Source: Flavobacteriales bacterium (GTDB taxonomy: Bacteria > Bacteroidota > Bacteroidia > Flavobacteriales_F > PHOS-HE28). From it: DNA of 64,000 bases. Where the stretch lies: the NCBI GenBank assembly GCA_016718655.1, contig JADKCV010000009.1, positions 1 through 64,000 of the forward strand, in the 5' to 3' direction. The position numbers and the translations under genes were made by a program. Below are positions 17,218 to 25,925 of the stretch, in pieces (position 1 is the first letter of the stretch; every line of letters begins with the position of its first letter). Under the pieces are notes generated by a model. That model was not told the origin of the DNA. It made no database searches and was given only the letters and a program-made list of their open reading frames with translations.

Positions 17218-18063
17218 TTGGAAACCATCACCATACCCGCGGCCATGGCCGCCCGCAGCGCATCGGCCCGAAGGTCGGGGGCATCCGTAGGGTTCGTTCC
17301 GACCATGGGAGCCCTGCACGAAGGCCACCTTGACCTGGTGCGTCGCGCGCGCGCCACATGCGATGTGGTTGTCTGCTCGATCTTCGTCAACCCCTTGCAA
17401 TTCAATGACCCCAAGGACCTTGCCCGGTACCCCCGCCAAGTGGACCGGGACACTGAGCTATTGACCGGCGCCGGCTGCCACGTCCTGTTCCTACCGGAAA
17501 AAGAGGAACTCTACGCAGGACATCGGCGGATCGCCTACGACCTGGATGGGTTGGATTCCCACTGGGAGGGGCCGTCACGACCAGACCATTTCCAAGGGGT
17601 CGTCAACGTGGTGGAGCGCTTGTTCTTCTACGTGAGGCCCGATCGGGCATTCTTCGGTGAAAAGGACCGCCAGCAGCTCACCATCATCGGCCATATGGCC
17701 AAGAAACTACGTTGGCCCGAACACATCGTCCCATGCCCTACTGTTCGGGCCTCGGATGGACTGGCCCTCAGCTCCCGCAACCAACGACTTTCTCCCGAGG
17801 AGCGCGTGCAGGCCACCGTATTGCATCGTGCCCTCAGCGCATCGGCAGACCTTGCTTTCCGCAGCCCCATTCCAGCGGTGCATGCCGCTGTTGCCCGTAT
17901 CCTTGCCGCTGAACCCGCAGTGGTGTTGGACCATTTCGGCATCGCTGACAGCGAAACACTCGAACCGCTTTCGGATTGGGGGGATCGCACCTCGGCAGTG
18001 GCCCTGATCGCTGCGCAAGTGGGGCCTGTACGGCTGATCGATAACATCACTCTGCTACGATGA
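17218..18063 (+). CDS. panC: Pantoate--beta-alanine ligase
   Basis: Last step of pantothenate synthesis: condenses pantoate and beta-alanine with ATP. 281 aa. The adenylylation motif VGFVPTMGALHEGHLDLVRR (HIGH-like) starts near residue 24, the usual spacing when translation begins at TTG 17218; no suitable ATG exists upstream. Other signatures are CSIFVNPLQFNDPKDL, RPDHFQGVVNVVERLF, RAFFGEKDRQQL and the KMSKS-like ALSSRNQRLSPEER. It is followed 70 bp later by panD, which supplies beta-alanine. Confidence 0.95.
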   Translation: METITIPAAMAARSASARRSGASVGFVPTMGALHEGHLDLVRRARATCDVVVCSIFVNPLQFNDPKDLARYPRQVDRDTELLTGAGCHVLFLPEKEELYAGHRRIAYDLDGLDSHWEGPSRPDHFQGVVNVVERLFFYVRPDRAFFGEKDRQQLTIIGHMAKKLRWPEHIVPCPTVRASDGLALSSRNQRLSPEERVQATVLHRALSASADLAFRSPIPAVHAAVARILAAEPAVVLDHFGIADSETLEPLSDWGDRTSAVALIAAQVGPVRLIDNITLLR

Positions 18064-18087
18064 AGGGTAGGATGAGCCGAAGCCCCG

Positions 18088-18095
18088 TAATTTTG
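18088..18095 (+). promoter_or_regulatory. -7 box of panD
   Basis: TAATTTTG, an exact TAnnTTTG match, ends 38 nt before the panD ATG. It suggests panD and the two genes after it can be transcribed separately from panC. Confidence 0.7.
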
Positions 18096-18133
18096 CGCCC
18101 CCGATGCGGGTATTCACCGCACCGGTCCAACGA

Positions 18134-18487
18134 ATGACCATTGAAGTGCTCCGTGCCAAGCTCCACCGGGTGAGCATCACCGAAGCGGACCTGAACTACA
18201 TCGGCAGTATCACCATCGATGAGGACCTGATCGACGCCGTGGGGTTCATCGAGGGTGAGAAGGTCCAGGTGCTGAACGTGAACAACGGAGAGCGCTTGGA
18301 GACCTACGTGATCAAAGGCGAGCGCGGATCGGGCACCATCTGCCTGAACGGCCCAGCGGCCCATAAGGCCTCGGTCGGGGACATCGTCATCATCGTGGCC
18401 TACGCGCGAATGACATTGGAGGAGGCGCGTGTGTTCCGACCGGTCATCATCTTCCCGGACGAGCGCACCAACACGCTCAAGGCGTGA
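18134..18487 (+). CDS. panD: Aspartate 1-decarboxylase
   Basis: Pyruvoyl enzyme that makes beta-alanine from aspartate. 117 aa. MTIEVLRAKLHRVSITEADL leads to YIGSITIDED, in which the proenzyme cleaves between Gly24 and Ser25 to form the pyruvoyl group. ICLNGPAAHKASVGDIVIIV completes the active site. The ATG at 18134 matches the family start; the ten residues encoded upstream are not conserved. The stop overlaps the GTG start of the next gene by 4 nt. Confidence 0.96.
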   Translation: MTIEVLRAKLHRVSITEADLNYIGSITIDEDLIDAVGFIEGEKVQVLNVNNGERLETYVIKGERGSGTICLNGPAAHKASVGDIVIIVAYARMTLEEARVFRPVIIFPDERTNTLKA

Positions 18488-19500
18488 AGAAGGCTCTGGT
18501 CAACTTCCTGAAGATCGCGATACCGCTGGCCATCGGCGTGTGGCTCGTCTTCAAGACGTACAACGACCTCAGCGACGCTCAGAAGAACGAACTGTTCGCC
18601 GCGTTCCGCCAAGCGGATATGAGATGGCTCATCCTGGCCACCATCGTCGGCTGGCTCGCGCATGTGAGCCGGGGCTGGCGTTGGCGCTACCTGCTATCAC
18701 CGCTCGGCCACAGGCCCGGCTTCTGGAATTGCTACCACGCGGTGATGATCGGATACTTCATGAACATGTTCATCCAACGCGCGGGTGAAGCGAGCCGGGC
18801 CGTATCCCTCTACCGGACGGAGAAGGTGCCATTCGAACAGGGCTTCGGGACCATCCTCGCTGAGCGCGTGGTCGACACGGTCATGCTGGCGGGCATCGGC
18901 ATCGTAACGGTGCTCTTCCAGTTGGACAAGATCGACCTGTTCAAGGCGCGGATCGAACAGTTCCGGGCGGCACAAGGACCCGCAGAGGACGGTGGGTTCC
19001 CGTGGTTCACGGTCATCCTGGTCATCATCGGTCTCGCAATGGTGGCAGGCACCTTCTTCGTGATCACACGACCAACGTTGCGTGCCCGGTTCATGGAGCT
19101 GCTGCGCGGATTCGGTCAAGGCCTGCGCACGGTCCTGAGCACGAAGCAGAAGGGCGCTTTCATCCTGCACACACTGTTCATCTGGGGCGCGTACCTCGCC
19201 ATGTTCAAGGTGGGTTTCCATTGCCTGCCATCGATGGTGGATGTGCCCTTCGCAGGTATCCTCGCCGGGTTCATCATGGGTGCCGTGGGCATCGTGCTGG
19301 TGCAGGGTGGCATCGGCGTCTACCCGGCGCTCGTGGCCTTGACCGTGGGGATGTACATGGCTCCTTCCGCCGGGGGCGAATTGCTGCGACCCGATGCCCT
19401 TGCCATGGGTTGGCTTCTCTGGGGGGCGCAAACGCTAATGATCATCGTGCTCGGTGGCCTGTCGCTACTTTTGGTCACCCGTAACGGCAAACCCCTGTGA
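18484..19500 (+). CDS. Flippase-like / LPG-synthase transmembrane-region family protein
   Basis: 338 aa integral membrane protein of the UPF0104/lysylphosphatidylglycerol synthase TM family. Motifs include WLAHVSRGWRWRYLL near residue 57, NMFIQRAGEASRAVSLYRTE (the family's conserved GExxR region) and a C-terminal glycine-rich membrane bundle (FAGILAGFIMGAVGIVLVQG). There are about seven membrane helices. The starting GTG overlaps the panD stop, so translation is coupled. The substrate is unknown; family members are thought to move lipids or lipid-linked sugars. The next gene (heptose adenylyltransferase) hints at envelope glycolipid work, but that is inference. Confidence 0.85.
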   Translation: MKKALVNFLKIAIPLAIGVWLVFKTYNDLSDAQKNELFAAFRQADMRWLILATIVGWLAHVSRGWRWRYLLSPLGHRPGFWNCYHAVMIGYFMNMFIQRAGEASRAVSLYRTEKVPFEQGFGTILAERVVDTVMLAGIGIVTVLFQLDKIDLFKARIEQFRAAQGPAEDGGFPWFTVILVIIGLAMVAGTFFVITRPTLRARFMELLRGFGQGLRTVLSTKQKGAFILHTLFIWGAYLAMFKVGFHCLPSMVDVPFAGILAGFIMGAVGIVLVQGGIGVYPALVALTVGMYMAPSAGGELLRPDALAMGWLLWGAQTLMIIVLGGLSLLLVTRNGKPL

Positions 19501-19502
19501 TC

Positions 19503-20006
19503 ATGAGCGTGGATGTGGCCAACCCTCCGACCGACCAACGTGTGATGGACCTGATGAAGGCCCAGCGCATGTGCAACGTGTGGCGTATGAAAGGCGACCG
19601 GATCGTCTTCACCAACGGTTGCTTCGACATCCTGCACCGGGGTCATGTGGAGTACTTGCAAGAAGCTGCCGCGCTTGGCGACCGTCTTGTGATCGGGCTG
19701 AACTCGGATGCAAGTGTTCGCCGCTTGGGCAAGGGTGATGGCCGCCCGTTCAACGACCAGGAAAGCCGCGCGAAACTCCTCACCGCCCTTCGGCTTGTGG
19801 ATGCCGTGGTGTTGTTCGATGAGGACACACCCTTCGAACTCATCAAGGCCATCGGGCCGGATGTACTGGTGAAGGGCGGCGACTACACGGAGGATCGTAT
19901 CGTAGGTGCCGATGTGGTGAAGGCACGTGGTGGCGAAGTGCGCAGCCTGAAGCTGGTTGAAGGCTACTCGACCACCTTGCTCGTCGAGCGCATCCGCAAA
20001 GGCTAG
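19503..20006 (+). CDS. rfaE2: D-glycero-beta-D-manno-heptose 1-phosphate adenylyltransferase (RfaE2-type)
   Basis: Transfers AMP to heptose-1-phosphate to make ADP-heptose for LPS core. 167 aa, the stand-alone nucleotidyltransferase half of HldE. VFTNGCFDILHRGHVEYLQE holds the HxGH cytidylyltransferase-fold motif; GLNSDASVRRLGKGDGRP and DVLVKGGDYTEDRIVGAD are typical of the RfaE domain II. The start is ATG 19503, 2 nt after the stop of the membrane protein gene. No kinase half is visible in this window. Confidence 0.92.
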   Translation: MSVDVANPPTDQRVMDLMKAQRMCNVWRMKGDRIVFTNGCFDILHRGHVEYLQEAAALGDRLVIGLNSDASVRRLGKGDGRPFNDQESRAKLLTALRLVDAVVLFDEDTPFELIKAIGPDVLVKGGDYTEDRIVGADVVKARGGEVRSLKLVEGYSTTLLVERIRKG

Positions 20007-20096
20007 GGATCGCCCATCCCGCACATGGGTGCCTGTGCGATCGGATGGTCCCAACACCTTCACGACCAGATCACCGCTTCTCCTCAACCACGATCC

Positions 20097-21476
20097 ATGG
20101 CAAAGGTCCGCTCCCAATACGTCTGCCAGAACTGTGGTACGGCCACCCCCCAATGGTTGGGTCAATGTCCCAGTTGCAAGGAATGGAACTCCTTGGTGGA
20201 GGAGGTCCGTGATCGCACGGTGGAGAAACAGGGTACTCCACTCAGCGTGAAGGGTCGTCAACCCAGACCCATACCGATCCACGAGATCCCCGCTCAGGAC
20301 GGCCCTCGCATCCGGTTGAACGATCGCGAACTGGCCCGTGTGCTGGGAGGGGGGTTGGTGCCCGGCAGCATCACGCTCATCGGGGGTGAACCCGGCATCG
20401 GCAAAAGCACCCTGCTCCTACAGACCGCACTGCGCAACCCGCATCTGCGGACCCTGTATGTCAGTGGCGAGGAAAGTGAGCATCAGGTAAGGATGCGTGC
20501 GGAGCGGTTGGAACTCGGAACCGGTGGAAAGGTTCCCGAGGAAGGATGCTACATCCTGACGGAGACCAATACCCAGAACATCTTCAAGCATATCGAAGCG
20601 CTTCGGCCCGGACTGGTCGTGATCGATAGCGTACAGACCCTTCATACGGCCACACTGGAAGCAAGTCCAGGAAGTGTAGGTCAAGTACGTGAATGCACCG
20701 CCGAACTCATGCGGTTCGCCAAGGCCACGGACACACCCATGGTCCTCATAGGTCACATCACCAAGGATGGCTTCATCGCAGGCCCGAAAGTGTTGGAGCA
20801 CATGGTTGATTGTGTGCTCCAATTCGAAGGTGATCGTGACCATGCCTACCGGCTGCTGAGACCCTTGAAGAACAGGTTCGGAAGCACCAATGAATTGGGC
20901 ATCTATGAGATGCAAGGAAGTGGGCTCATCGCGGTGGAGGACCCCAGTCAGGTATTACTTGGTGAGCGACGGGAACGCCCAAGTGGTGTAGCGGTGAGTG
21001 CCACGTTGGAAGGACAACGACCTCTGTTGATCGAAGTGCAAGCCCTGGTGAGCAGTGCCGTATATGGCACTCCTCAGCGCAGCGCCACCGGCTTCGATCT
21101 ACGTCGCTTGAACATGTTGTTGGCCGTGCTTGAGAAGCGGTGCGGCTTCCGGCTTGGTCAGAAGGACGTGTTCCTCAACCTGGCCGGTGGCTTCCGAGTG
21201 GAGGAGCCTGCCATCGATCTGGCGGTGGTGTGCGCCATCCTCAGTAGCAACGCCGACATCGCCATCCCCATGGATCTTGTGTTCTGTGGGGAGGTGGGCC
21301 TGAGCGGGGAGATACGACCGGTGACACGCACCGAACAACGGATCGCCGAGGCGGCCAAACTGGGCTTCACCCGCATCTTCATCCCTAGTGGGTCCAAGGG
21401 GCTTCCGAACGTGAAAGGCATTGAATTGGTGCCTGTGGGGATGGTGAACGAGGTGCTCGGACACCTCTTCGGTTAG
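20097..21476 (+). CDS. radA: DNA repair protein RadA
   Basis: RecA-related helicase that drives branch migration in recombination repair. 459 aa. N-terminal zinc finger with two CxxC pairs (YVCQNCGTATPQWLGQCPSC). Walker A is GGEPGIGKST, the RadA-specific motif is KNRFGSTNELGIYEM, and the C-terminal Lon-protease-like domain (VFLNLAGGFRVEEPAIDLAV, FCGEVGLSGEIRPV) is complete. The start at ATG 20097 matches the family. Ends 24 bp from the convergent giant gene. Confidence 0.96.
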   Translation: MAKVRSQYVCQNCGTATPQWLGQCPSCKEWNSLVEEVRDRTVEKQGTPLSVKGRQPRPIPIHEIPAQDGPRIRLNDRELARVLGGGLVPGSITLIGGEPGIGKSTLLLQTALRNPHLRTLYVSGEESEHQVRMRAERLELGTGGKVPEEGCYILTETNTQNIFKHIEALRPGLVVIDSVQTLHTATLEASPGSVGQVRECTAELMRFAKATDTPMVLIGHITKDGFIAGPKVLEHMVDCVLQFEGDRDHAYRLLRPLKNRFGSTNELGIYEMQGSGLIAVEDPSQVLLGERRERPSGVAVSATLEGQRPLLIEVQALVSSAVYGTPQRSATGFDLRRLNMLLAVLEKRCGFRLGQKDVFLNLAGGFRVEEPAIDLAVVCAILSSNADIAIPMDLVFCGEVGLSGEIRPVTRTEQRIAEAAKLGFTRIFIPSGSKGLPNVKGIELVPVGMVNEVLGHLFG

Positions 21477-21500
21477 CCCCCGACCCGTACATAGGTCGTT

Positions 21501-24500
21501 CTACTCGACCACCAAACGCCCCACTTTGCTGCGCGTACCCTGCACCACTTGGATCAGGTATACCCCCGACGCCAGACCCTCGGCATCGAAGCTCAATTCC
21601 ACAGTGGATGCGGCCGTTCCCATACGATCGGCGAGGACGCGCAACACGCGACCATCCAATGACAGTACCTGCAGGGTCATCTCGGCCTTTTCACGCAGCC
21701 CGGTCACACGGATCCGACCGCTCTCGCTCAGCGGGTTGGGGAAGAGGAGAAGTTCCAGCTCTCCGGTCCTGGAAAGTTCGTTATCCGCCTCATCGGTCGC
21801 CTCCATCTGGAAGGCTGCTGGAGGACAGGTCAGGAAACCGTTACCGTTGGACCCTTGGTAATAGTTCAAGTTGATGTTCAGCATCGCCGCGTTCAACGCG
21901 TTCAAACCATAGGTCGATGAGCAGCCACCGATCTCCGAATCAGCCTGATCCACCAGTTGTTGCACGGTCCAGCCCGAGAACGTGCCCGAGGCTATGCGCA
22001 TGTTCTTGAGGAGCGCCACCGATGGGCTGAATGACGCGTTGACCTCATCGAACCGGATGGATAGTTTGAGGGCGATCAACTCACCAGCGAACGTGTTGCT
22101 GTAGCCACTACCCGGGTTCAACAACGTGCCCGTGGGTAATACTCCCACACCTCCATAGGATGGCAGGAAGGCCCCCGCTGCGGATGCGCTGTTCAGCCGG
22201 AGCATTCGACTTCCACAACCGATGGTAAGGAAGGCGGTACCTGGGAATGCCGCTGCGAAATTGCTGGTCATGTAGGCGGCCGGATCGTAACCATTTGAAA
22301 TGGCCCCCCAGGAACCTTGGGACTCCGCACGGATGCCTGAGCAGTTGACCGCGGTCGGCAGGGCGATGGTCACATTGGCCGACGAACGGCAGCCCGTAGC
22401 AGCCGTTACAGAGACACTGTACGTACCCGAGGCAGTGACGGTCGCCGTAGCGGTTGTCTGTGAAGGACTTGTGTTCCACAAGTACGTGTAGGGTGCCGTT
22501 GCACCACTAGCGGCCACGGAGACCGTAGCGTTGGTGGGTGATGCACTTGTAGCCAACGTGGGCAATGGGTTGACGCTCACAGCCACCGCACTGGATGTGG
22601 TGGTGACACCGGACACGGTCCTACGTACCGTATAGCTGCCCGTTTGTGTCGCCGTGTAATTGGGAGTCGTCGCGCCACTGATGTTCGAGTTGTTCCGACG
22701 CCATTGGTAGGTGGCTCCGGATGTGGTGCTGGCGCTCAGAACGACATTGAGGCCTGAACAGAACGTCGTTGGTCCATTCGCGGTAACGGTGAGCGCAGTG
22801 CTGCCATTGACCACCACGTTCACGGCTGGAGACGTGGAACTGCACCCCGAAACGGTGCGCACCACGGTATAACTACCGCCTTCCGAGGCAGTGATCGTGT
22901 TGGAAAGCGTGGACCCGGTGATCGCAGTACCGTTGCGGTACCAAACGAAGCTTGACCCGGTGGTCCATGTTGCATACAAGGGCACACTACCACCTTGGTT
23001 GAACGTGGTCGGTCCGTCAGGGGTGATCGTGGTCGCGGCCAACTCACCTACCGTGACGTTCACGGCTGCGGATACGGTGGAACATCCCGACACACTGCGC
23101 TGAACCGTGTAGCTGCCCGCCATGGTCGCAGAATAGCTGGCGGCGGTCGCACCACTGATGGCGGTGCCATTGCGGTACCATACGTAGGACGAGCCAGTTC
23201 CGGTGGTCGCATTCAGGACCACACTACCACCCGTGCAGAAGGACGTGGAACCCGACGCAGTTATCGCCGATGTGGGACCGGCCGTAACAGTAACGGAGAC
23301 CGCATTGGACAATGCTGCGCAACCACCGACGGTACGTTGCACCGTATAGCTCCCAGCTGTGCTGGCGGTGAAACTCGATGCCGTGGCGCCGCTGATCACC
23401 GTTCCGTTCCTGTACCATACATAGGCCGAAGAAGTGCCTGTGGATGCGTTCAACAGCACACTGCCACCCGAGCAGAACGTGGTGGCACTCGCTGCGGTCA
23501 GTGTGGAAGCGGGCGCCGCACTTACCGTGACCACCACTGGCGCAGAGGTCGAGGAACAACCGGAAACGGAGCGACGGACCGTGTAGGAACCGCCCGTGGT
23601 CGCCGTGTAGCTCGCGCTGGTCGCACCGTTGATCGCTGTGCCATCCCGGAACCACGCGTAGGTGGACCCCGTTCCTGTCGTGGCATTGAGCACCACACTA
23701 CCACCCGTGCAGAACGAGGTCGACCCTCCCGCAGTGGCCGTAACGGAGGAGGAGACAGCGGTGCCCACGCACTGGCATCCAGCGTTCCAAGTATCATTCG
23801 TGGTGCAGGCATTGCCATCGTTGCAGGGCGTGCCCGGCAGCGCGCTTCCACCTGCAACCCCTGCACAATCCAGCGCTGGGGAACCAGCAGCTGATGCCGT
23901 CCCCAGGGCGCCGAGCGACATGTCGTAATAACTGCCGCTCTGGTTCACCCGCAACTTCACCGCGCGCACCAGGTATTGGCGCCCCTGCACATAGGGGATG
24001 GAACCTGGCTGATACGTTGTGCCCGTGACCGGGTTGGTGGTCAGACGCGTAGGGATCCCCGATGTCGGGTCCAACGCATATACATGGTAGCCAGCAACCG
24101 CCTCGCTCGAAGCTGACCAACTGAAGGAAGCAGCTCCGCTCGCGTTCACGACAGCAACGTTGGAAGGGGGGGCCACCATCTGCATGCGAAGGCTGGGGTC
24201 ACCCATCAGTCCCAAGTGGACCCGACCGATGGAACCCTGCCAGCCCTCTGTCAAAGGCGTGTATAAGCTGGAGTTGTTCATGGTACGCCACGTGCTGTAG
24301 CCGATGTTCTGGCCCATACCCATGTGGTGGAAGTACCATGCTGGAATGGCTGCCCAGCAATTGGTCAACGCCTGCCCACTGGCCAGGTTGGCACGCAGGA
24401 AGTTGTTCTTGTTGTCCCAATCACCGAAATAGCTCCCGAACGACATGTTGAACACGCCATTCATCTGCATCGTTGCATACTGTTCAGTGGTACCGATGTT

Positions 24501-25706
24501 GTTCGCACCATTGAAGGTGAGCGTACTACCCACGTATGCCTGAAGGCCACCTCCACTGGAATAGGTCCATAGGTAGCTCTGGCCGTTGACGAACGTGTGG
24601 AATGCCTCACCGTAGGGATATGGTGCGGTGATATTGGAGGGCCCCACCAGTGGAGCAAGGTTCCGGAAGCCACTGCCCGCCATGGGAGACGACACCCACT
24701 GCAGGTTATCGAAGACGATACCACGCTCCTGGGGTGTGAAGCCCTTCACCTTGAAGCTATGCGCCTTGGTCAGGTACGCACGTAGGAGTTCCACTTCGCT
24801 CTGGCCGAAGGCGGGCAGGTCCGAAAGATCGACCCGACCCACCTGAAGCTCAAGATCGGAAGGGAATTGAGTTTGATCGAACTTGCCATCCCCCGGAACG
24901 TTGTCGTTCTCGGTCCGCTGAGCACCGCTGTTGTTCACGGTATTGTCCGTCCAAGTGCCGGTGAGCTCACCGTAATACCCATCACATGGCCAGGCTCCGG
25001 TGTGTTCTCCATGACCGTCGGGTGCTTGGTTCCCTGAGTACGGGACCGGGATGTGGCCGAGCAGGAACAACGCCTTCACGTTGCTGGGATCACTGTTGTA
25101 ATGCCCCAACACGGTGTTGCGGATCGTTTGCACCGAGGCGGTCCGGCTCACATCACTTCGGAGCACCACCCAACCGTCCGCACGCAGATCACGCTCCAGC
25201 TGCACGATCTCATTGGCGAGTGGCCCGGACATGGTGTTGTCCACCAACAGGATCATCTTGCCCCGGTAGTCCTGCACCGGGACCATGATCCCGGTACTGA
25301 TATAGCCATTACCCGTCACTCCGCCCGATACCCGGACCACCCGGTATTCGTAGTGGGTCCCAATGGTCACGGAATTGTCCTGGTATTGCGTTGCCGATGC
25401 GGAAACAGAGGCAAGAACGCCACCCCATGAGTTCGACTCCAGGGTCTTGCGGTAAATGGTGATCGAACTGGTGCTCGCCATGGTCGGCCAGCTCAATGTG
25501 ATACGGGCAGGAGATGATTGCACCGTAGCTGAAAGTTGCACTGCGCCGCGCTCGGACACGGTCTGACCGAACAGTTGGCCCGGCAGGATCATCATCGCTG
25601 TAAGACCCGCCCAAATTGCACTTCGGAATGACCCGACCCGCATGGCGCTGTGAACGGAGCTGATGGCGCTCTTCAGATTGGCTTCGATGGTGACGGTCTT
25701 GCGCAT
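21501..25706 (-). CDS. Giant T9SS-exported protein with gingipain-like region and Ig-like repeats
   Basis: 1401 aa. The signal segment WAGLTAMMILPGQLFGQ lies near residues 33-49. Residues ~50-125 look like a fibronectin-like domain. Residues ~130-530 resemble the peptidase C25 (gingipain) fold: KALFLLGHIPVPYSG, then GVFNMSFGSYFGDWDNKNNF and the typical end LGLMGDPSLRMQ. The catalytic Cys expected near SFGSYFG is not seen, so it may be inactive. A second fibronectin-like domain and a cysteine loop (GTPCNDGNACTTND) follow. At ~650-1118 there are five Ig-like repeats of ~80 aa and an SprB-like one, then a unique domain and a type A sorting domain (LLLFPNPLSESGRIRVTGL). Likely surface-exposed or adhesive. 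Confidence 0.85.
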   Translation of the reverse strand: MRKTVTIEANLKSAISSVHSAMRVGSFRSAIWAGLTAMMILPGQLFGQTVSERGAVQLSATVQSSPARITLSWPTMASTSSITIYRKTLESNSWGGVLASVSASATQYQDNSVTIGTHYEYRVVRVSGGVTGNGYISTGIMVPVQDYRGKMILLVDNTMSGPLANEIVQLERDLRADGWVVLRSDVSRTASVQTIRNTVLGHYNSDPSNVKALFLLGHIPVPYSGNQAPDGHGEHTGAWPCDGYYGELTGTWTDNTVNNSGAQRTENDNVPGDGKFDQTQFPSDLELQVGRVDLSDLPAFGQSEVELLRAYLTKAHSFKVKGFTPQERGIVFDNLQWVSSPMAGSGFRNLAPLVGPSNITAPYPYGEAFHTFVNGQSYLWTYSSGGGLQAYVGSTLTFNGANNIGTTEQYATMQMNGVFNMSFGSYFGDWDNKNNFLRANLASGQALTNCWAAIPAWYFHHMGMGQNIGYSTWRTMNNSSLYTPLTEGWQGSIGRVHLGLMGDPSLRMQMVAPPSNVAVVNASGAASFSWSASSEAVAGYHVYALDPTSGIPTRLTTNPVTGTTYQPGSIPYVQGRQYLVRAVKLRVNQSGSYYDMSLGALGTASAAGSPALDCAGVAGGSALPGTPCNDGNACTTNDTWNAGCQCVGTAVSSSVTATAGGSTSFCTGGSVVLNATTGTGSTYAWFRDGTAINGATSASYTATTGGSYTVRRSVSGCSSTSAPVVVTVSAAPASTLTAASATTFCSGGSVLLNASTGTSSAYVWYRNGTVISGATASSFTASTAGSYTVQRTVGGCAALSNAVSVTVTAGPTSAITASGSTSFCTGGSVVLNATTGTGSSYVWYRNGTAISGATAASYSATMAGSYTVQRSVSGCSTVSAAVNVTVGELAATTITPDGPTTFNQGGSVPLYATWTTGSSFVWYRNGTAITGSTLSNTITASEGGSYTVVRTVSGCSSTSPAVNVVVNGSTALTVTANGPTTFCSGLNVVLSASTTSGATYQWRRNNSNISGATTPNYTATQTGSYTVRRTVSGVTTTSSAVAVSVNPLPTLATSASPTNATVSVAASGATAPYTYLWNTSPSQTTATATVTASGTYSVSVTAATGCRSSANVTIALPTAVNCSGIRAESQGSWGAISNGYDPAAYMTSNFAAAFPGTAFLTIGCGSRMLRLNSASAAGAFLPSYGGVGVLPTGTLLNPGSGYSNTFAGELIALKLSIRFDEVNASFSPSVALLKNMRIASGTFSGWTVQQLVDQADSEIGGCSSTYGLNALNAAMLNINLNYYQGSNGNGFLTCPPAAFQMEATDEADNELSRTGELELLLFPNPLSESGRIRVTGLREKAEMTLQVLSLDGRVLRVLADRMGTAASTVELSFDAEGLASGVYLIQVVQGTRSKVGRLVVE
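22350..23760 (-). repeat. Tandem Ig-like repeat array in the giant T9SS protein
   Basis: About five units of roughly 240 bp plus one diverged unit. Each carries TFCSGGSVxLNA, YxWYRNGTxISGAT and GSYTVxRxVSGC. Units 1 to 3 are the most alike, which points to recent duplication or gene conversion. These are coding repeats, not a CRISPR array. Confidence 0.8.
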
Positions 25707-25749
25707 GTTCTTCGGTCCGGGTTCGAGGCTACTTGCGATGAACGGGGGA

Positions 25750-25757
25750 CAAAGGTC
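25750..25757 (-). promoter_or_regulatory. Putative -7 box of the giant T9SS gene
   Basis: On the minus strand GACCTTTG, one mismatch to TAnnTTTG, lies 43 nt before the ATG at 25706. It sits within a short palindrome GGACCTTTGTCC. Confidence 0.4.
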
Positions 25758-25925
25758 CGCTATTGAACCACATCGCGCCAGACCCTAAAGCCTTGCTGGA
25801 CAAGGGTTACAGCCTGCTTCAGCGGTTGTTTGACCCGGTTCATCGGGCATCGGTCCCGGCTTGACCAGTGTTCCACCTTTCCAGGCAATTCATCCACGAT
25901 CCGACGAACCGGGACGAAAACCCGT

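Noticed and set aside
22350..23760. Regular repeats that might look like a CRISPR array
   Set aside because: Units are ~240 bp, in frame, and encode Ig-like domains with conserved Cys and Tyr; there are no spacers.
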